A stretch of DNA of 21,313 nt from Nocardioidaceae bacterium (GTDB taxonomy: Bacteria; Actinomycetota; Actinomycetes; Propionibacteriales; Nocardioidaceae). The stretch's first letter is position 1, and every line of letters begins with the position of its first letter. The stretch covers positions 508 through 21,820 of the forward strand of contig JAGQUE010000096.1 of assembly GCA_020438665.1 (NCBI GenBank), read 5' to 3'. Below, in pieces: positions 7,479 through 14,128 of the stretch. The notes beneath the pieces were generated by a model. The model was given only the letters and a program-made list of their open reading frames with translations, did no database searches and was not told where the DNA came from. The position numbers and the translations under genes are program-made.

Positions 7479-8983
7479 TTCGTTACCTCCGAAAGTCGCT
7501 GCAGGATCTCGTCCCTGGTGGTGTCGGACAGATAGGCGTCGAACCGGAGGTGGCCATCGGCCAGGATGACGACCCGGTCGGCCACCTCCATGATCTCCTC
7601 GAGGTCGGTCGAGACGACGATGACCGCCGACCCCGCGGTGGCGACCTCGCGTGCCTTCTCGGCGAGGTCGTGGCGGGCGCCGACGTCGACACCCTGGAAC
7701 GGCTCGGTGAGGATCATGACCGTGGGCTGCTTGCGCAGCCACCGACCCACGACCACCTTCTGCTGGTTGCCGCCCGAGAGGGACAGCACCGGCTCCTCCT
7801 CGGACTGGGCGACGACGCCGAAGTCGTCGATCACCGAGCGACCGACCGTGGCCTCGGCACGCCGGTCGAGCACCGACAGCCGGGACACGTCGCCGAGGAA
7901 CGGGAAGGTCGAGATCATCGAGACCGTCCAGTCCTTGATGAGCGTGCCGGTTGCGCGGTCCTCGGGGACCATATAGACGTCGCGGGCGATCGCATCGGCG
8001 GGGGACTTGGGCTTGAAGGGGCGACCCTGAAGGGTCATCGTCCCCGAGACGAAGTGCTCGGAGCCGAACATGCCGTGGGCCAGCTCGTTGCCTCCGGAGC
8101 CCAGCAGGCCGAAGACCCCGGTGACCTCGCGGGCCCGGATCGACAGGTCGAAGGGCGTGGACTTGGGGAGCAGCTGCACGTCGTGGAGCTGCATGACCTC
8201 CTGGGTGCCGCGCAGCTCCACGCTGCGGTCGTGGACCGAGGTCTCATCGGCGTCGAGCATCTCGTGGAGCGCGGAGGCCCACTCGAAGGGGCGGTTCTGC
8301 TCGCTGCGGATGACGCCGTCGCGCAGCACCAGCAGGCGATCGGCGATCTGGTCGATCTCGGCCAGCCGGTGGGAGACATAGAAGATCGCCACCCCCTTGT
8401 CGCGCAGCCCGCGGATCACGTCGAACAGTCGCTCCGCCTCGGTCTCCGACAGCGCCGAGGTGGGTTCGTCGAGGATCAGCAGACGGGGGGTGATGACGAG
8501 CGCGCGACACAGCAGCAACAGCTGCTGCTCGGCGATGGGCAGCTCATAGACGTCCTTGCGCAGCAGCTCGTCGGACCAGCCGAGGTCGAGGACCGAGGTC
8601 ATCTGGCGGGCGCGCGGCATCAGCCCACGCAGGCCCTTGGCGCGGGGTACCTGGTTGTTGACGATCCCCTCGAAGAGGAGGTTCTCGGCGACGGTCAGTC
8701 CCGGCACCACGCCGTCGGCGATGCGCTGGTGCACGGCCTGGATGCCGTGGCTGTGCGCGGTGGTGGGGTGGTCGATGGTGACGGTCTCACCGTCGATGGT
8801 GATCTGGCCGCCATAGCCGGCATTGACGCCGGACAGCACCTTGATCAGTGTGGACTTGCCGGCGCCGTTGGCGCCGAGCATGGCCGTGACCTCTCCGGGT
8901 GCGAGGTCCAGGTCGATCCCCTTGAGCACCTCGTTGGCGCCGAAGGACATCGTGATGCCCCGCATCTCGACAGCGGCAGCCAT
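7475..8983 (-). CDS. Sugar ABC transporter ATP-binding protein (RbsA/MglA/LsrA-type, two NBDs)
   Basis: A 502-residue cytosolic ATPase with two tandem nucleotide-binding domains, the normal length for the family. NBD1 has Walker A GANGAGKST (37-45), a family-typical altered signature LPIAEQQ (148-154), Walker B LLILDEP (168-174) and the switch His in YVSHRL. NBD2 has a degenerate Walker A (GLLGSGGNE, 292-300), as usual for this family, and an intact LSGGNQQK (402-409). Its Walker B, however, reads ILTEP (424-428), with Thr in place of the usual Asp, so NBD2 is probably poor at hydrolysis. The ATG at 8983 was chosen over upstream in-frame starts because those fall in the structured gap after the binding-protein gene. 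It overlaps the permease start by 4 bases. It powers uptake of the substrate bound by the lipoprotein encoded upstream. Confidence 0.93.
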   Translation of the reverse strand: MAAAVEMRGITMSFGANEVLKGIDLDLAPGEVTAMLGANGAGKSTLIKVLSGVNAGYGGQITIDGETVTIDHPTTAHSHGIQAVHQRIADGVVPGLTVAENLLFEGIVNNQVPRAKGLRGLMPRARQMTSVLDLGWSDELLRKDVYELPIAEQQLLLLCRALVITPRLLILDEPTSALSETEAERLFDVIRGLRDKGVAIFYVSHRLAEIDQIADRLLVLRDGVIRSEQNRPFEWASALHEMLDADETSVHDRSVELRGTQEVMQLHDVQLLPKSTPFDLSIRAREVTGVFGLLGSGGNELAHGMFGSEHFVSGTMTLQGRPFKPKSPADAIARDVYMVPEDRATGTLIKDWTVSMISTFPFLGDVSRLSVLDRRAEATVGRSVIDDFGVVAQSEEEPVLSLSGGNQQKVVVGRWLRKQPTVMILTEPFQGVDVGARHDLAEKAREVATAGSAVIVVSTDLEEIMEVADRVVILADGHLRFDAYLSDTTRDEILQRLSEVTK

Positions 8984-9026
8984 GGAGTTCCTTCCCCTAG
9001 AGAGCGTGTGCCTTGCGCGCAGCATC

Positions 9027-9070
9027 GTGCCCGGTGGCCGCCGGAGGGGGGAACCGGCGGCCACCGGCAC
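9027..9070 (-). other. Large stem-loop between binding-protein and ATPase genes
   Basis: Left arm GTGCCCGGTGGCCGCCGG (9027-9044) and right arm CCGGCGGCCACCGGCAC (9054-9070) form a 17-bp stem with one bulged C and a 9-base loop, in the 140-base gap after the binding-protein stop. No T-run follows on the transcribed strand. Such hairpins after the binding-protein cistron commonly protect that part of the mRNA or partly stop transcription, so that binding protein is made in excess over the membrane parts. That role is inferred here. Confidence 0.7.
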
Positions 9071-9086
9071 TCAGGTGCTACCGCGA

Positions 9087-9113
9087 GGCAGCGGGTGCTG
9101 CCGCGGGGGCAGC
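9087..9113 (-). other. Alternative short hairpins 3' of the binding-protein gene
   Basis: Three 6-base arms, GGCAGC (9087-9092), GCTGCC (9097-9102) and GGCAGC (9108-9113). The middle arm can pair with either outer arm, giving mutually exclusive stems with 4- or 5-base loops. They sit 11 bases past the binding-protein stop, between it and the large stem-loop at 9027-9070. Confidence 0.4.
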
Positions 9114-9123
9114 GGATGGAGCA

Positions 9124-10239
9124 TCAGAAGGTGACGATCGGCATCCAGTCGGCCTTCTGGACCTCGGAGAGGTTCAGCTCAGGCAGCGCCTTCCGCAGCT
9201 CGTCCATGTTGGTGATGCTGTTGTCCACCAGGAACTGCTGGGTGACGAGCACGCCGGGGAAGTCCACGGAGCGCGCGTCCTGCTGGCCGGCCAGCTCGAG
9301 CGCCATGGTGCGCATGACGGCCGCGCCGATCGCGTTGGGGTCGGTGGTGGCGGTGGCCTTCCACGGGCTGCCCTTCGCGGTCATGACCTCGATGTCGGCG
9401 TTCGAGATGTCGATGCCGTACGCCGAGATCTTGTCGCCCAGCTTGTTGTCGTTGATGGCCGAGACGGTGCCCTTGGTCAGCTCGTCGTAGGGCGCGAAGA
9501 TCGCCGTCACGTCGGGGTTGGCCTTGAGGGCGGCGTCGACCAGCTGGGCGTTGTCGGTGGCCACTGCGTTGGTGAACTCACCCACGAAGAACTTCTGGTT
9601 CCAGTTGTTGTCCTTGACGAACTGCTCCCACACCACGTTGCGGCGGTCGAGCGGTGCGATACCGAGGACGTTGACATAGCCGACGTTCTGGTCAGCGCCG
9701 ATGTCGGTCAGCATCTGGCCCAGCGAGAGCTCGGCCAGGCTGGCGTCGGACTGCTGGGTGACGACGGCGCGAGGGGCGCACTCGGCGACCGCGACGTCAT
9801 AGATGACGACGGGGATGCCCTTGTCGATGGCCTCATTGATCAGCGGGCACATGGTGTCGGCCTGGCCGTGGTCCACCACGATGCCGGTCACGCCGGAGCC
9901 GATGGCGGTCTCCATGTCGCTGGCCTGCTTGGCGTTGTCGGCCTGGGCGTCATACCAGGTGTACTCGATGCCAATGGCGTCGGCCTGCTGCTTGGCGCCG
10001 TTGGTCCACTGTTGGAAGTAGTCGCCTGCGCCGCTGTTCTGGACGACCGCGATCTTGACCGGGCCCTCGCTGAACGGGGCCGGCTTCTCGGCACCAGCGG
10101 CGGCCGAGGAGACCGATCCGGTGTCGGCGGTCTTGGTTTCTCCCTTGGTGTCCTGGCTGCACGACGCCAGGGCGGGCGTCGCTGCCAGCAGCGCGGCCGC
10201 GAGCAGGGCTCCCCTCGTGGTCCACGTACCAGTCTTCAT
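9124..10239 (-). CDS. Sugar ABC transporter substrate-binding lipoprotein (RbsB/LsrB-like)
   Basis: A 371-residue secreted lipoprotein. The N terminus is a lipoprotein signal peptide (positively charged MKTGTWTTRG, hydrophobic core, lipobox LASC with the lipidated Cys at 27), followed by a Ser/Thr/Ala-rich linker. The rest is a type 1 periplasmic binding protein of the Peripla_BP_4 kind, starting KIAVVQNSGAGDYFQQW and carrying the GVTGIVVDHGQAD and KGIPVVIYD segments. It captures the substrate outside the membrane for the permease/ATPase pair. It is the first gene of the operon. The ATG at 10239 gives a proper signal peptide and has a purine-rich AAAGGGA upstream; the longer open frame upstream runs into the promoter region. 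The ligand cannot be told from sequence; ribose, AI-2 and 5-deoxy/thio-pentoses are the families to consider. Confidence 0.92.
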   Translation of the reverse strand: MKTGTWTTRGALLAAALLAATPALASCSQDTKGETKTADTGSVSSAAAGAEKPAPFSEGPVKIAVVQNSGAGDYFQQWTNGAKQQADAIGIEYTWYDAQADNAKQASDMETAIGSGVTGIVVDHGQADTMCPLINEAIDKGIPVVIYDVAVAECAPRAVVTQQSDASLAELSLGQMLTDIGADQNVGYVNVLGIAPLDRRNVVWEQFVKDNNWNQKFFVGEFTNAVATDNAQLVDAALKANPDVTAIFAPYDELTKGTVSAINDNKLGDKISAYGIDISNADIEVMTAKGSPWKATATTDPNAIGAAVMRTMALELAGQQDARSVDFPGVLVTQQFLVDNSITNMDELRKALPELNLSEVQKADWMPIVTF

Positions 10240-10274
10240 GCTGTGATCCCTTTCGGTCTGGGGTCGTCGGCACT

Positions 10275-10298
10275 CACCCGGTGTCCTCCCGCCGGGTG
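10275..10298 (-). other. Leader stem-loop of the ABC operon
   Basis: Perfect 7-bp inverted repeat, CACCCGG (10275-10281) and CCGGGTG (10292-10298), with a 10-base loop. It falls in the probable 5' untranslated leader of the binding-protein mRNA. It may stabilise the transcript; no known riboswitch class is recognised. Confidence 0.4.
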
Positions 10299-10308
10299 GC
10301 CGGAGAGA

Positions 10309-10343
10309 GTGCACAAATGTGCACCTAATGCACACAGGTGCAC
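10309..10343. promoter_or_regulatory. Tandem TGCAC operator cluster
   Basis: Two 16-base dyads, GTGCACAAATGTGCAC (10309-10324) and ATGCACACAGGTGCAC (10328-10343), lie 19 bp apart. They contain four TGCAC half-sites beginning at 10310, 10320, 10329 and 10339, about one helical turn apart. A further inverted repeat TGTGCA-N5-TGCACA spans 10318-10334. The cluster lies 70 bases upstream of the binding-protein start and about 80 bases upstream of the divergent aminotransferase gene. This is the expected geometry for a repressor or activator of the sugar operon. No regulator gene is in the window, so the family of the protein is unknown. Confidence 0.65.
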
Positions 10344-10353
10344 GCTACAACTC
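10325..10353 (-). promoter_or_regulatory. Possible promoter of the ABC/catabolic operon
   Basis: On the minus strand, TTGTAG is followed after 16 bases by TTAGGT, a plausible sigma-70-type pair that would lie within the TGCAC cluster. An alternative pair, TTGCCC with TGTAGC at 16 bases, lies slightly further upstream. In either case a protein bound at the TGCAC sites would touch the promoter. The match is modest and the choice uncertain. Confidence 0.25.
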
Positions 10354-10409
10354 CGGATCGCCAGGGGGCAAGCATCATTTCGGTTACGTTTCAGCCGTGT
10401 CGCGGTGCC

Positions 10410-10415
10410 TAGACT
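10410..10415 (+). promoter_or_regulatory. -10 element of a probable leaderless promoter
   Basis: TAGACT fits the actinobacterial TANNNT -10 consensus and ends 7 bases before the ATG at 10423. This spacing would place the transcription start at or next to the A of the start codon. No ribosome-binding site precedes the ATG, which is consistent with leaderless translation. Confidence 0.45.
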
Positions 10416-10422
10416 CCGCGAC

Positions 10423-11595
10423 ATGACCACACCCTCGCTCACCTGGGACGACGCACGGCTGCTCTATCCAGGGCTGCGCGACGTGGCCTATCTGGACAGT
10501 GCTGCGATGGGGCTGCTGTCGACGCGGGTGCGGGATGCGATGACCGCGATGGTGGACGCGCACCACCTGATGGGCGTGGCATCGTCGCCGGACTGGCACG
10601 CCGACGTCGCGGCGACCCGGGCCTCGATCGCCCACCTGGTGGGCGGTCGCCCCGACGGTGTCGCCTTCACCCAGAACACCAGCACCGGCTTGGCGATCGT
10701 GGCCAACGGCCTGGACTGGCGCGACGGCGACAACCTCGTCGTGCCGGCGGGGGAGTTCCCCAGCAACTTCTATCCCTGGCTCCAGCTGCGGCGGCGCGGC
10801 GTCGAGGTGCGCGAGATCGCGATGGCCGACGGCGCTGCCGCCGTCGCCGACATCGTCGGCGCCGTGGACCGCCGTACGCGGGTGGTGGCGCTCAGCGCCG
10901 TGCAGTACTCCTCGGGCCATCGCTATGACCTCGCCGCCGTCGGGCAGGCCTGCGCCGACTCCGGCACGCTCCTCGTCGTCGACGGGACCCAGGCGGTCGG
11001 CGCGATGGTCGTCGACACCGGCGCGCTCGGCGTCGACGTGCTGGCGGTCAGCTCCCACAAGTGGGTGCTCGGTCCGCTCGGCGTCGGCTTCGTGCACCTG
11101 TCGGTTCGGGCCATGGAACAGCTGACTCCGTCCACCGTGGGCTGGCTCAGCGTCGAGGAGCCGTTCGCGTTCGACCACGAGCCGCGCCTCGCCGCCGATG
11201 CGCGCCGCTTCGAGTCGGGGACCGAGAACGCCGTCGGTATGGCCGGGCTCGGCGCGACCGTGGCCCTGATGCACGAGCTCGGACCGCAGCGGATCGAGGA
11301 CCGTGTCCTCGACCTGGCCGACGAGCTGGGAGCGCTGTTGCCCTCCGTGGGCCTGACACGCGTCGCGTCGCCGGACCGCAGCCAGCGGTCCGGGATCGTC
11401 ATCGCCCGTCAAGTGGACGGCTCGGGCCGGCTGCTGTCGGACCTCCACCAGCGGCTGCTGGACGGCGGCGTGCGCTGCTCGCTGCGGGCCACCGGACTGC
11501 GGTTCGCGCCGCACTACTTCGTCACCGCCGCTGACCTCGCGCGCGTGATCGACGTGCTGCGCTGGTCCCGCAGGGCCGTCAGTCGGCGAGGCTGA
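10423..11595 (+). CDS. Class V aminotransferase / cysteine-desulfurase-like PLP enzyme
   Basis: A 390-residue cytosolic fold-type I PLP enzyme. Visible motifs are YLDSAAMG (23-30), the cofactor-binding TQNTSTGL (83-90), VDGTQAVGA with the Asp that contacts the pyridine nitrogen (Asp187), and SSHKWVLGPLG with the Schiff-base Lys213 after His212. A C-terminal small domain holds the substrate-side segment VRCSLRATGLRFAPHYF. The family includes cysteine desulfurases, isopenicillin N epimerase-like proteins and the ergothioneine C-S lyase EgtE; the sequence does not settle which. It is transcribed divergently from the sugar operon and shares its 183-base control region. A sulfur-related role next to a methylthioribose-type operon is attractive but unproved. 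Its last 17 bases overlap, head-on, the end of the next gene. Confidence 0.88.
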   Translation: MTTPSLTWDDARLLYPGLRDVAYLDSAAMGLLSTRVRDAMTAMVDAHHLMGVASSPDWHADVAATRASIAHLVGGRPDGVAFTQNTSTGLAIVANGLDWRDGDNLVVPAGEFPSNFYPWLQLRRRGVEVREIAMADGAAAVADIVGAVDRRTRVVALSAVQYSSGHRYDLAAVGQACADSGTLLVVDGTQAVGAMVVDTGALGVDVLAVSSHKWVLGPLGVGFVHLSVRAMEQLTPSTVGWLSVEEPFAFDHEPRLAADARRFESGTENAVGMAGLGATVALMHELGPQRIEDRVLDLADELGALLPSVGLTRVASPDRSQRSGIVIARQVDGSGRLLSDLHQRLLDGGVRCSLRATGLRFAPHYFVTAADLARVIDVLRWSRRAVSRRG

Positions 11596-12919
11596 GCCGG
11601 CGGGAGGCCAACCGGGTCCAGGGATTGATGGTCGGCTCGCCGACCCAAACGACGAGGGCCGAGCCGTCGGGCGCCAACGACAGCGTCGGCTCGGTGACCC
11701 AGATCCACTCGGGGCCGGTCACCTGGACCGGCTCGGACCAGCCCTGCCCCGCCGGGCGCAAGGCAGCCCAGAGCTCGGGCTCGGCCGGCACCCCCTGGGT
11801 CCACAAGAGGGCGAGGCCCCCATCGGGCGCCGCGGCGAGGCGGGGGAGGCGGGCGCGCACCCCCCGCGCCGAGACGACCTCCGGTGCGCTCCATCGACCG
11901 CCGCTGGGGCGGGTGGCCACCGCGACGGGTCCGTCGACGACCGGGAACGCGACCGCCGCGCGCCGGTCGGCGTCGAGGACGGCAGGCACGGTGGTCGTGG
12001 TCCACCGGGTGGTGCCCAGCTCGACCGGGAGCAGCCAGCTGCCGGCCGCGGTGTGCTCGTGGACGCGGACGGGCTGGTCCTCGTCCTTGCCGTCCAACCC
12101 GACGACGAGGAGGTCGCCCCGGCCGTTGCCGACGGCCACGCCGAGGTCGGCCGAGGTCACGGCCGCAAGGGGACGGCGCCAGTGCCCGCGCGTCGTCCGG
12201 CGTTGCAGCAGGGAGTCGCTCAGCACGACGGCCCGACCCTCGTCGTCGAGATCGACGGTGTCGGGCATCCCTCGTCGGGCCAGGCGGACCGTGGGCTGCC
12301 ACTCGCCGTCATGGGGACGGAACGCGGCGACGAGGCGGCGCGGCTCGGCCCAGTCGACGCGGCCGTTCTTCTGGCCCCAGGCGACGATCGTGTCGCCGCG
12401 CTCGTTGACCGCGAGGCGCGCCCCTTGGGTGTGGAAGGCCCCGGCATGGTGGCTCCAGGTCAGGTCGGTGGGCTGCTCCCACCGGCCGGCTTCCCAGCGG
12501 CGGCTCACGACGCCGCGGCCGTGCAGCCGGTGATAGACGACCGTGACCCGCCCCGGGCCGTCGACGGCGGCTTGGGGGTCTCGGCCGAAGGCCAGCCCGA
12601 CGGGCTCGCCCCACTCGCCGTCGCGAGTCGTCCGCGCGGCGAGGATCTGGGTGCCCTGCTCCCAGACCGCCGTGGCGACCCCGGAGGCGTCGGTGACCAG
12701 GCGGACCGAGATGACGTCCTCGGTCAGGTGGTCGGCCAGCACCTCGACGGGACCGGCCTCGAGGGCGCGGCGGAAGGGGCGCTCACCGGTCGGTGCGTCC
12801 TGGGTGGGGACGGCGACTCCGGGCTGGCTGCGACGCGGGAAGGGCGGCACCGTTGTGGCCGCCCCTGGTGACGCGCATTCGGCCCCCTCGACGGTGCGAT
12901 GGGTGGCAAAGCCGCGCAT
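11579..12919 (-). CDS. WxxP-repeat protein, probable beta-propeller, function unknown
   Basis: A 446-residue protein that I do not recognise by function. After about 65 residues rich in Pro/Ala/Arg with no clear signal peptide, it is built of about eight repeats of 40-50 residues. Each has a turn like D-x-x-G followed by a hydrophobic strand (AVVLS, ALVVWVG, TIVAWG) and then a Trp-containing strand ending in WxxP or a close variant: WGEP, WEQP, WAEP, WRRP, WLLP, WSAP, WSEP. This pattern suggests a beta-propeller, as in sialidase-like or Kelch-like folds. Sialidase Asp-boxes (SxDxGxTW) are not seen. The ATG is preceded by GGAGAAGG, which supports this start. It converges on the aminotransferase gene with a 17-base overlap and is otherwise alone on its strand. 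Confidence 0.75.
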   Translation of the reverse strand: MRGFATHRTVEGAECASPGAATTVPPFPRRSQPGVAVPTQDAPTGERPFRRALEAGPVEVLADHLTEDVISVRLVTDASGVATAVWEQGTQILAARTTRDGEWGEPVGLAFGRDPQAAVDGPGRVTVVYHRLHGRGVVSRRWEAGRWEQPTDLTWSHHAGAFHTQGARLAVNERGDTIVAWGQKNGRVDWAEPRRLVAAFRPHDGEWQPTVRLARRGMPDTVDLDDEGRAVVLSDSLLQRRTTRGHWRRPLAAVTSADLGVAVGNGRGDLLVVGLDGKDEDQPVRVHEHTAAGSWLLPVELGTTRWTTTTVPAVLDADRRAAVAFPVVDGPVAVATRPSGGRWSAPEVVSARGVRARLPRLAAAPDGGLALLWTQGVPAEPELWAALRPAGQGWSEPVQVTGPEWIWVTEPTLSLAPDGSALVVWVGEPTINPWTRLASRRLSLAD

Positions 12920-12920
12920 T

Positions 12921-12943
12921 GGCCTTCTCCTTCGAAAAAGGCC
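12921..12943 (-). promoter_or_regulatory. Small stem-loop overlapping the ribosome-binding site of the WxxP gene
   Basis: GGCCTT (12921-12926) and AAGGCC (12938-12943) form a 6-bp stem whose loop holds the purine-rich GGAG of the ribosome-binding site, just before the ATG at 12919. Folding could modulate start-site access. The element is short and may be chance. Confidence 0.3.
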
Positions 12944-13045
12944 GACCTCCCGACAGATGAAACCCGAGATGCCGGTTCGTGGATGTCCCCCGCCACAGTG
13001 TTCGGCGACCTCCCCCCGTCGGGCAAGTGTCTGGACCTGTGAGGT

Positions 13046-13075
13046 GTGACATGCGGTGCGGGCTCATCCTATGTC
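13046..13075 (+). promoter_or_regulatory. Possible promoter of the small lipoprotein gene
   Basis: GTGACA (13046-13051, five of six bases of TTGACA) and TATGTC (13070-13075) are separated by 18 bases, about 60 bases upstream of the ATG at 13139. The rest of the 219-base gap between the divergent genes (12920-13138) shows nothing else I can name. Confidence 0.3.
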
Positions 13076-13138
13076 CGGACCGCGCCGTCCGGGGCAGGTC
13101 CGCAGGAACCGGTCGGGCGCTGATCTCGTCGGATCCCC

Positions 13139-13534
13139 ATGAGCAGCGTGCGCCTCCTGGTCCTCGCCCCGCTGGTGGTGCTGGCCGGGTGCGGCACCAC
13201 CAACGGCGCGTCCGACGAGCCCAGCACCGGTGTGACCGGCGTGGTCTGGCTCGCCCCGACCTGTCCGCTAGAGCAGCCGGGACAGCCGTGCGATGCCGAG
13301 CGTGCCGGTCGCGTCAAGGTCATGCTGTCCGAGCCGGCGACCAGCGATGAGGCCACCGGACCTACCGTGGCCACCGCGATGTCCGACGGACAGGGCCGGT
13401 TCACGATCTCTGTCGAGCCCGGCAGCTATCTGCTCACCGCCGACGCGGGGATGCTGTGCAAGCCGATGCCCGTCGAGGTCCGTGCCGGCGACCCCGTGTC
13501 GGTCGCCCTGTCCTGCGACACCGGGATCCGCTGA
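13139..13534 (+). CDS. Small secreted lipoprotein with carboxypeptidase-regulatory-like domain
   Basis: A 131-residue protein. Residues 1-18 are a lipoprotein signal with lipobox LAGC and the lipidated Cys at 18. After a short Thr/Ser/Gly-rich linker, the mature part starts TGVTGVVWLAPTCP. It ends with DGQGRFTISVEPGSYLLTAD and a terminal strand, the usual layout of a single carboxypeptidase-regulatory/SpaA-like beta-sandwich (a segment of the form DxxGxFxxxxxPGxY). Four Cys residues after the lipobox may form two disulfides. It is probably anchored to the outer face of the membrane; the ligand is unknown. No strong ribosome-binding site is seen, but the lipobox fixes the start closely. It ends 3 bases before the convergent idi gene, with no terminator between them. 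Confidence 0.8.
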   Translation: MSSVRLLVLAPLVVLAGCGTTNGASDEPSTGVTGVVWLAPTCPLEQPGQPCDAERAGRVKVMLSEPATSDEATGPTVATAMSDGQGRFTISVEPGSYLLTADAGMLCKPMPVEVRAGDPVSVALSCDTGIR

Positions 13535-13537
13535 CCT

Positions 13538-14128
13538 TCAGTGCTCGAGCAACGCTGCCGGCGGGAGCTCGAGGGCGGACGCCGTGGGGAAGCGGCCGTC
13601 CGAGCTCTCGATGGCGGCGAGGTCGCGGACCTGCGTGCGGCACCACGGTGACACCTCCCGATCGTCGGCGATGACGCCGTCGCGGAAGTCCGGCCAGGGC
13701 TCCCAGCGCAGGTCGTTGACCTCCGCCGGCGACGGCTCCGGCTCGCCGTCGGCGACCGCGACGAAGACCGGGCACAGCTCGTTCTCCCGCGTGCCGTCGG
13801 GCATCTCGGCGACGTAGCGGAAGCGCGGCAGCACCAGCTGGACCCCGGTCAGCCACAGACCGAGCTCGTCCAGCGCGCGGCGCACGACGGCCTGGCTGAT
13901 CGCCTCGCCCGGGGCCGGATGACCGCAGACGGTGTTGGTCCACACCCCCGGCCAGGTCCGCTTGTCGAGCGCCCGCTGGGTGACCAGCACCGAGCCGGCG
14001 CCGTCGAAGACATAGCAGGAGAAGGCCAGGTGCAACGGCGTCGCCCGGTGGTGGACGGTGGCCTTGGCGGCCGTCCCGATGGCGTGACCCCGCTCGTCGA
14101 CGAGCACGACCTCCTCACGCCCGGTCAC
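13538..14128 (-). CDS. idi: Isopentenyl-diphosphate delta-isomerase, type 1
   Basis: A 196-residue Nudix-fold enzyme that interconverts isopentenyl and dimethylallyl diphosphate. Visible features are the metal-binding His residues near 26-33 (HHRATPLHLAFSCY), the catalytic Cys68 in TVCGHPAPGE, RRALDELGL (83-91), and the ENELCPVF segment with catalytic Glu (115-122). The length is normal. The GTG at 14128 overlaps the stop of the flavoprotein gene by 4 bases (GTGA); the longer open frame upstream lies wholly within that gene. It is the last gene of the six-gene prenyl/polyketide operon and presumably raises the supply of DMAPP for chain-length synthesis. No prenyl diphosphate synthase is in the window, so that step must be encoded elsewhere. 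Confidence 0.95.
   Translation of the reverse strand: MTGREEVVLVDERGHAIGTAAKATVHHRATPLHLAFSCYVFDGAGSVLVTQRALDKRTWPGVWTNTVCGHPAPGEAISQAVVRRALDELGLWLTGVQLVLPRFRYVAEMPDGTRENELCPVFVAVADGEPEPSPAEVNDLRWEPWPDFRDGVIADDREVSPWCRTQVRDLAAIESSDGRFPTASALELPPAALLEH

Noticed and set aside
9027..9070. Intrinsic terminator between binding-protein and ATPase genes
   Set aside because: The stem is strong but no T-run follows on the transcribed strand, and the ATPase gene has no visible promoter of its own.
1..10239. A plain AI-2 (lsr) operon
   Set aside because: LsrF is clear, but LsrK, LsrG and LsrR are missing, only one permease is present, and the kinase is MtnK-type.
9013..11595. Very long plus-strand open frame running antisense to the binding-protein gene and into the PLP enzyme
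   Set aside because: Only the part from 10423 has family motifs. The upstream part is an antisense shadow of the binding-protein gene, a common artefact at this GC content.
11514..12302. Arg/Pro-rich minus-strand frame overlapping the WxxP gene
   Set aside because: Composition is typical of an out-of-frame shadow and it lacks any motif; the WxxP frame has repeats and a good ribosome-binding site.
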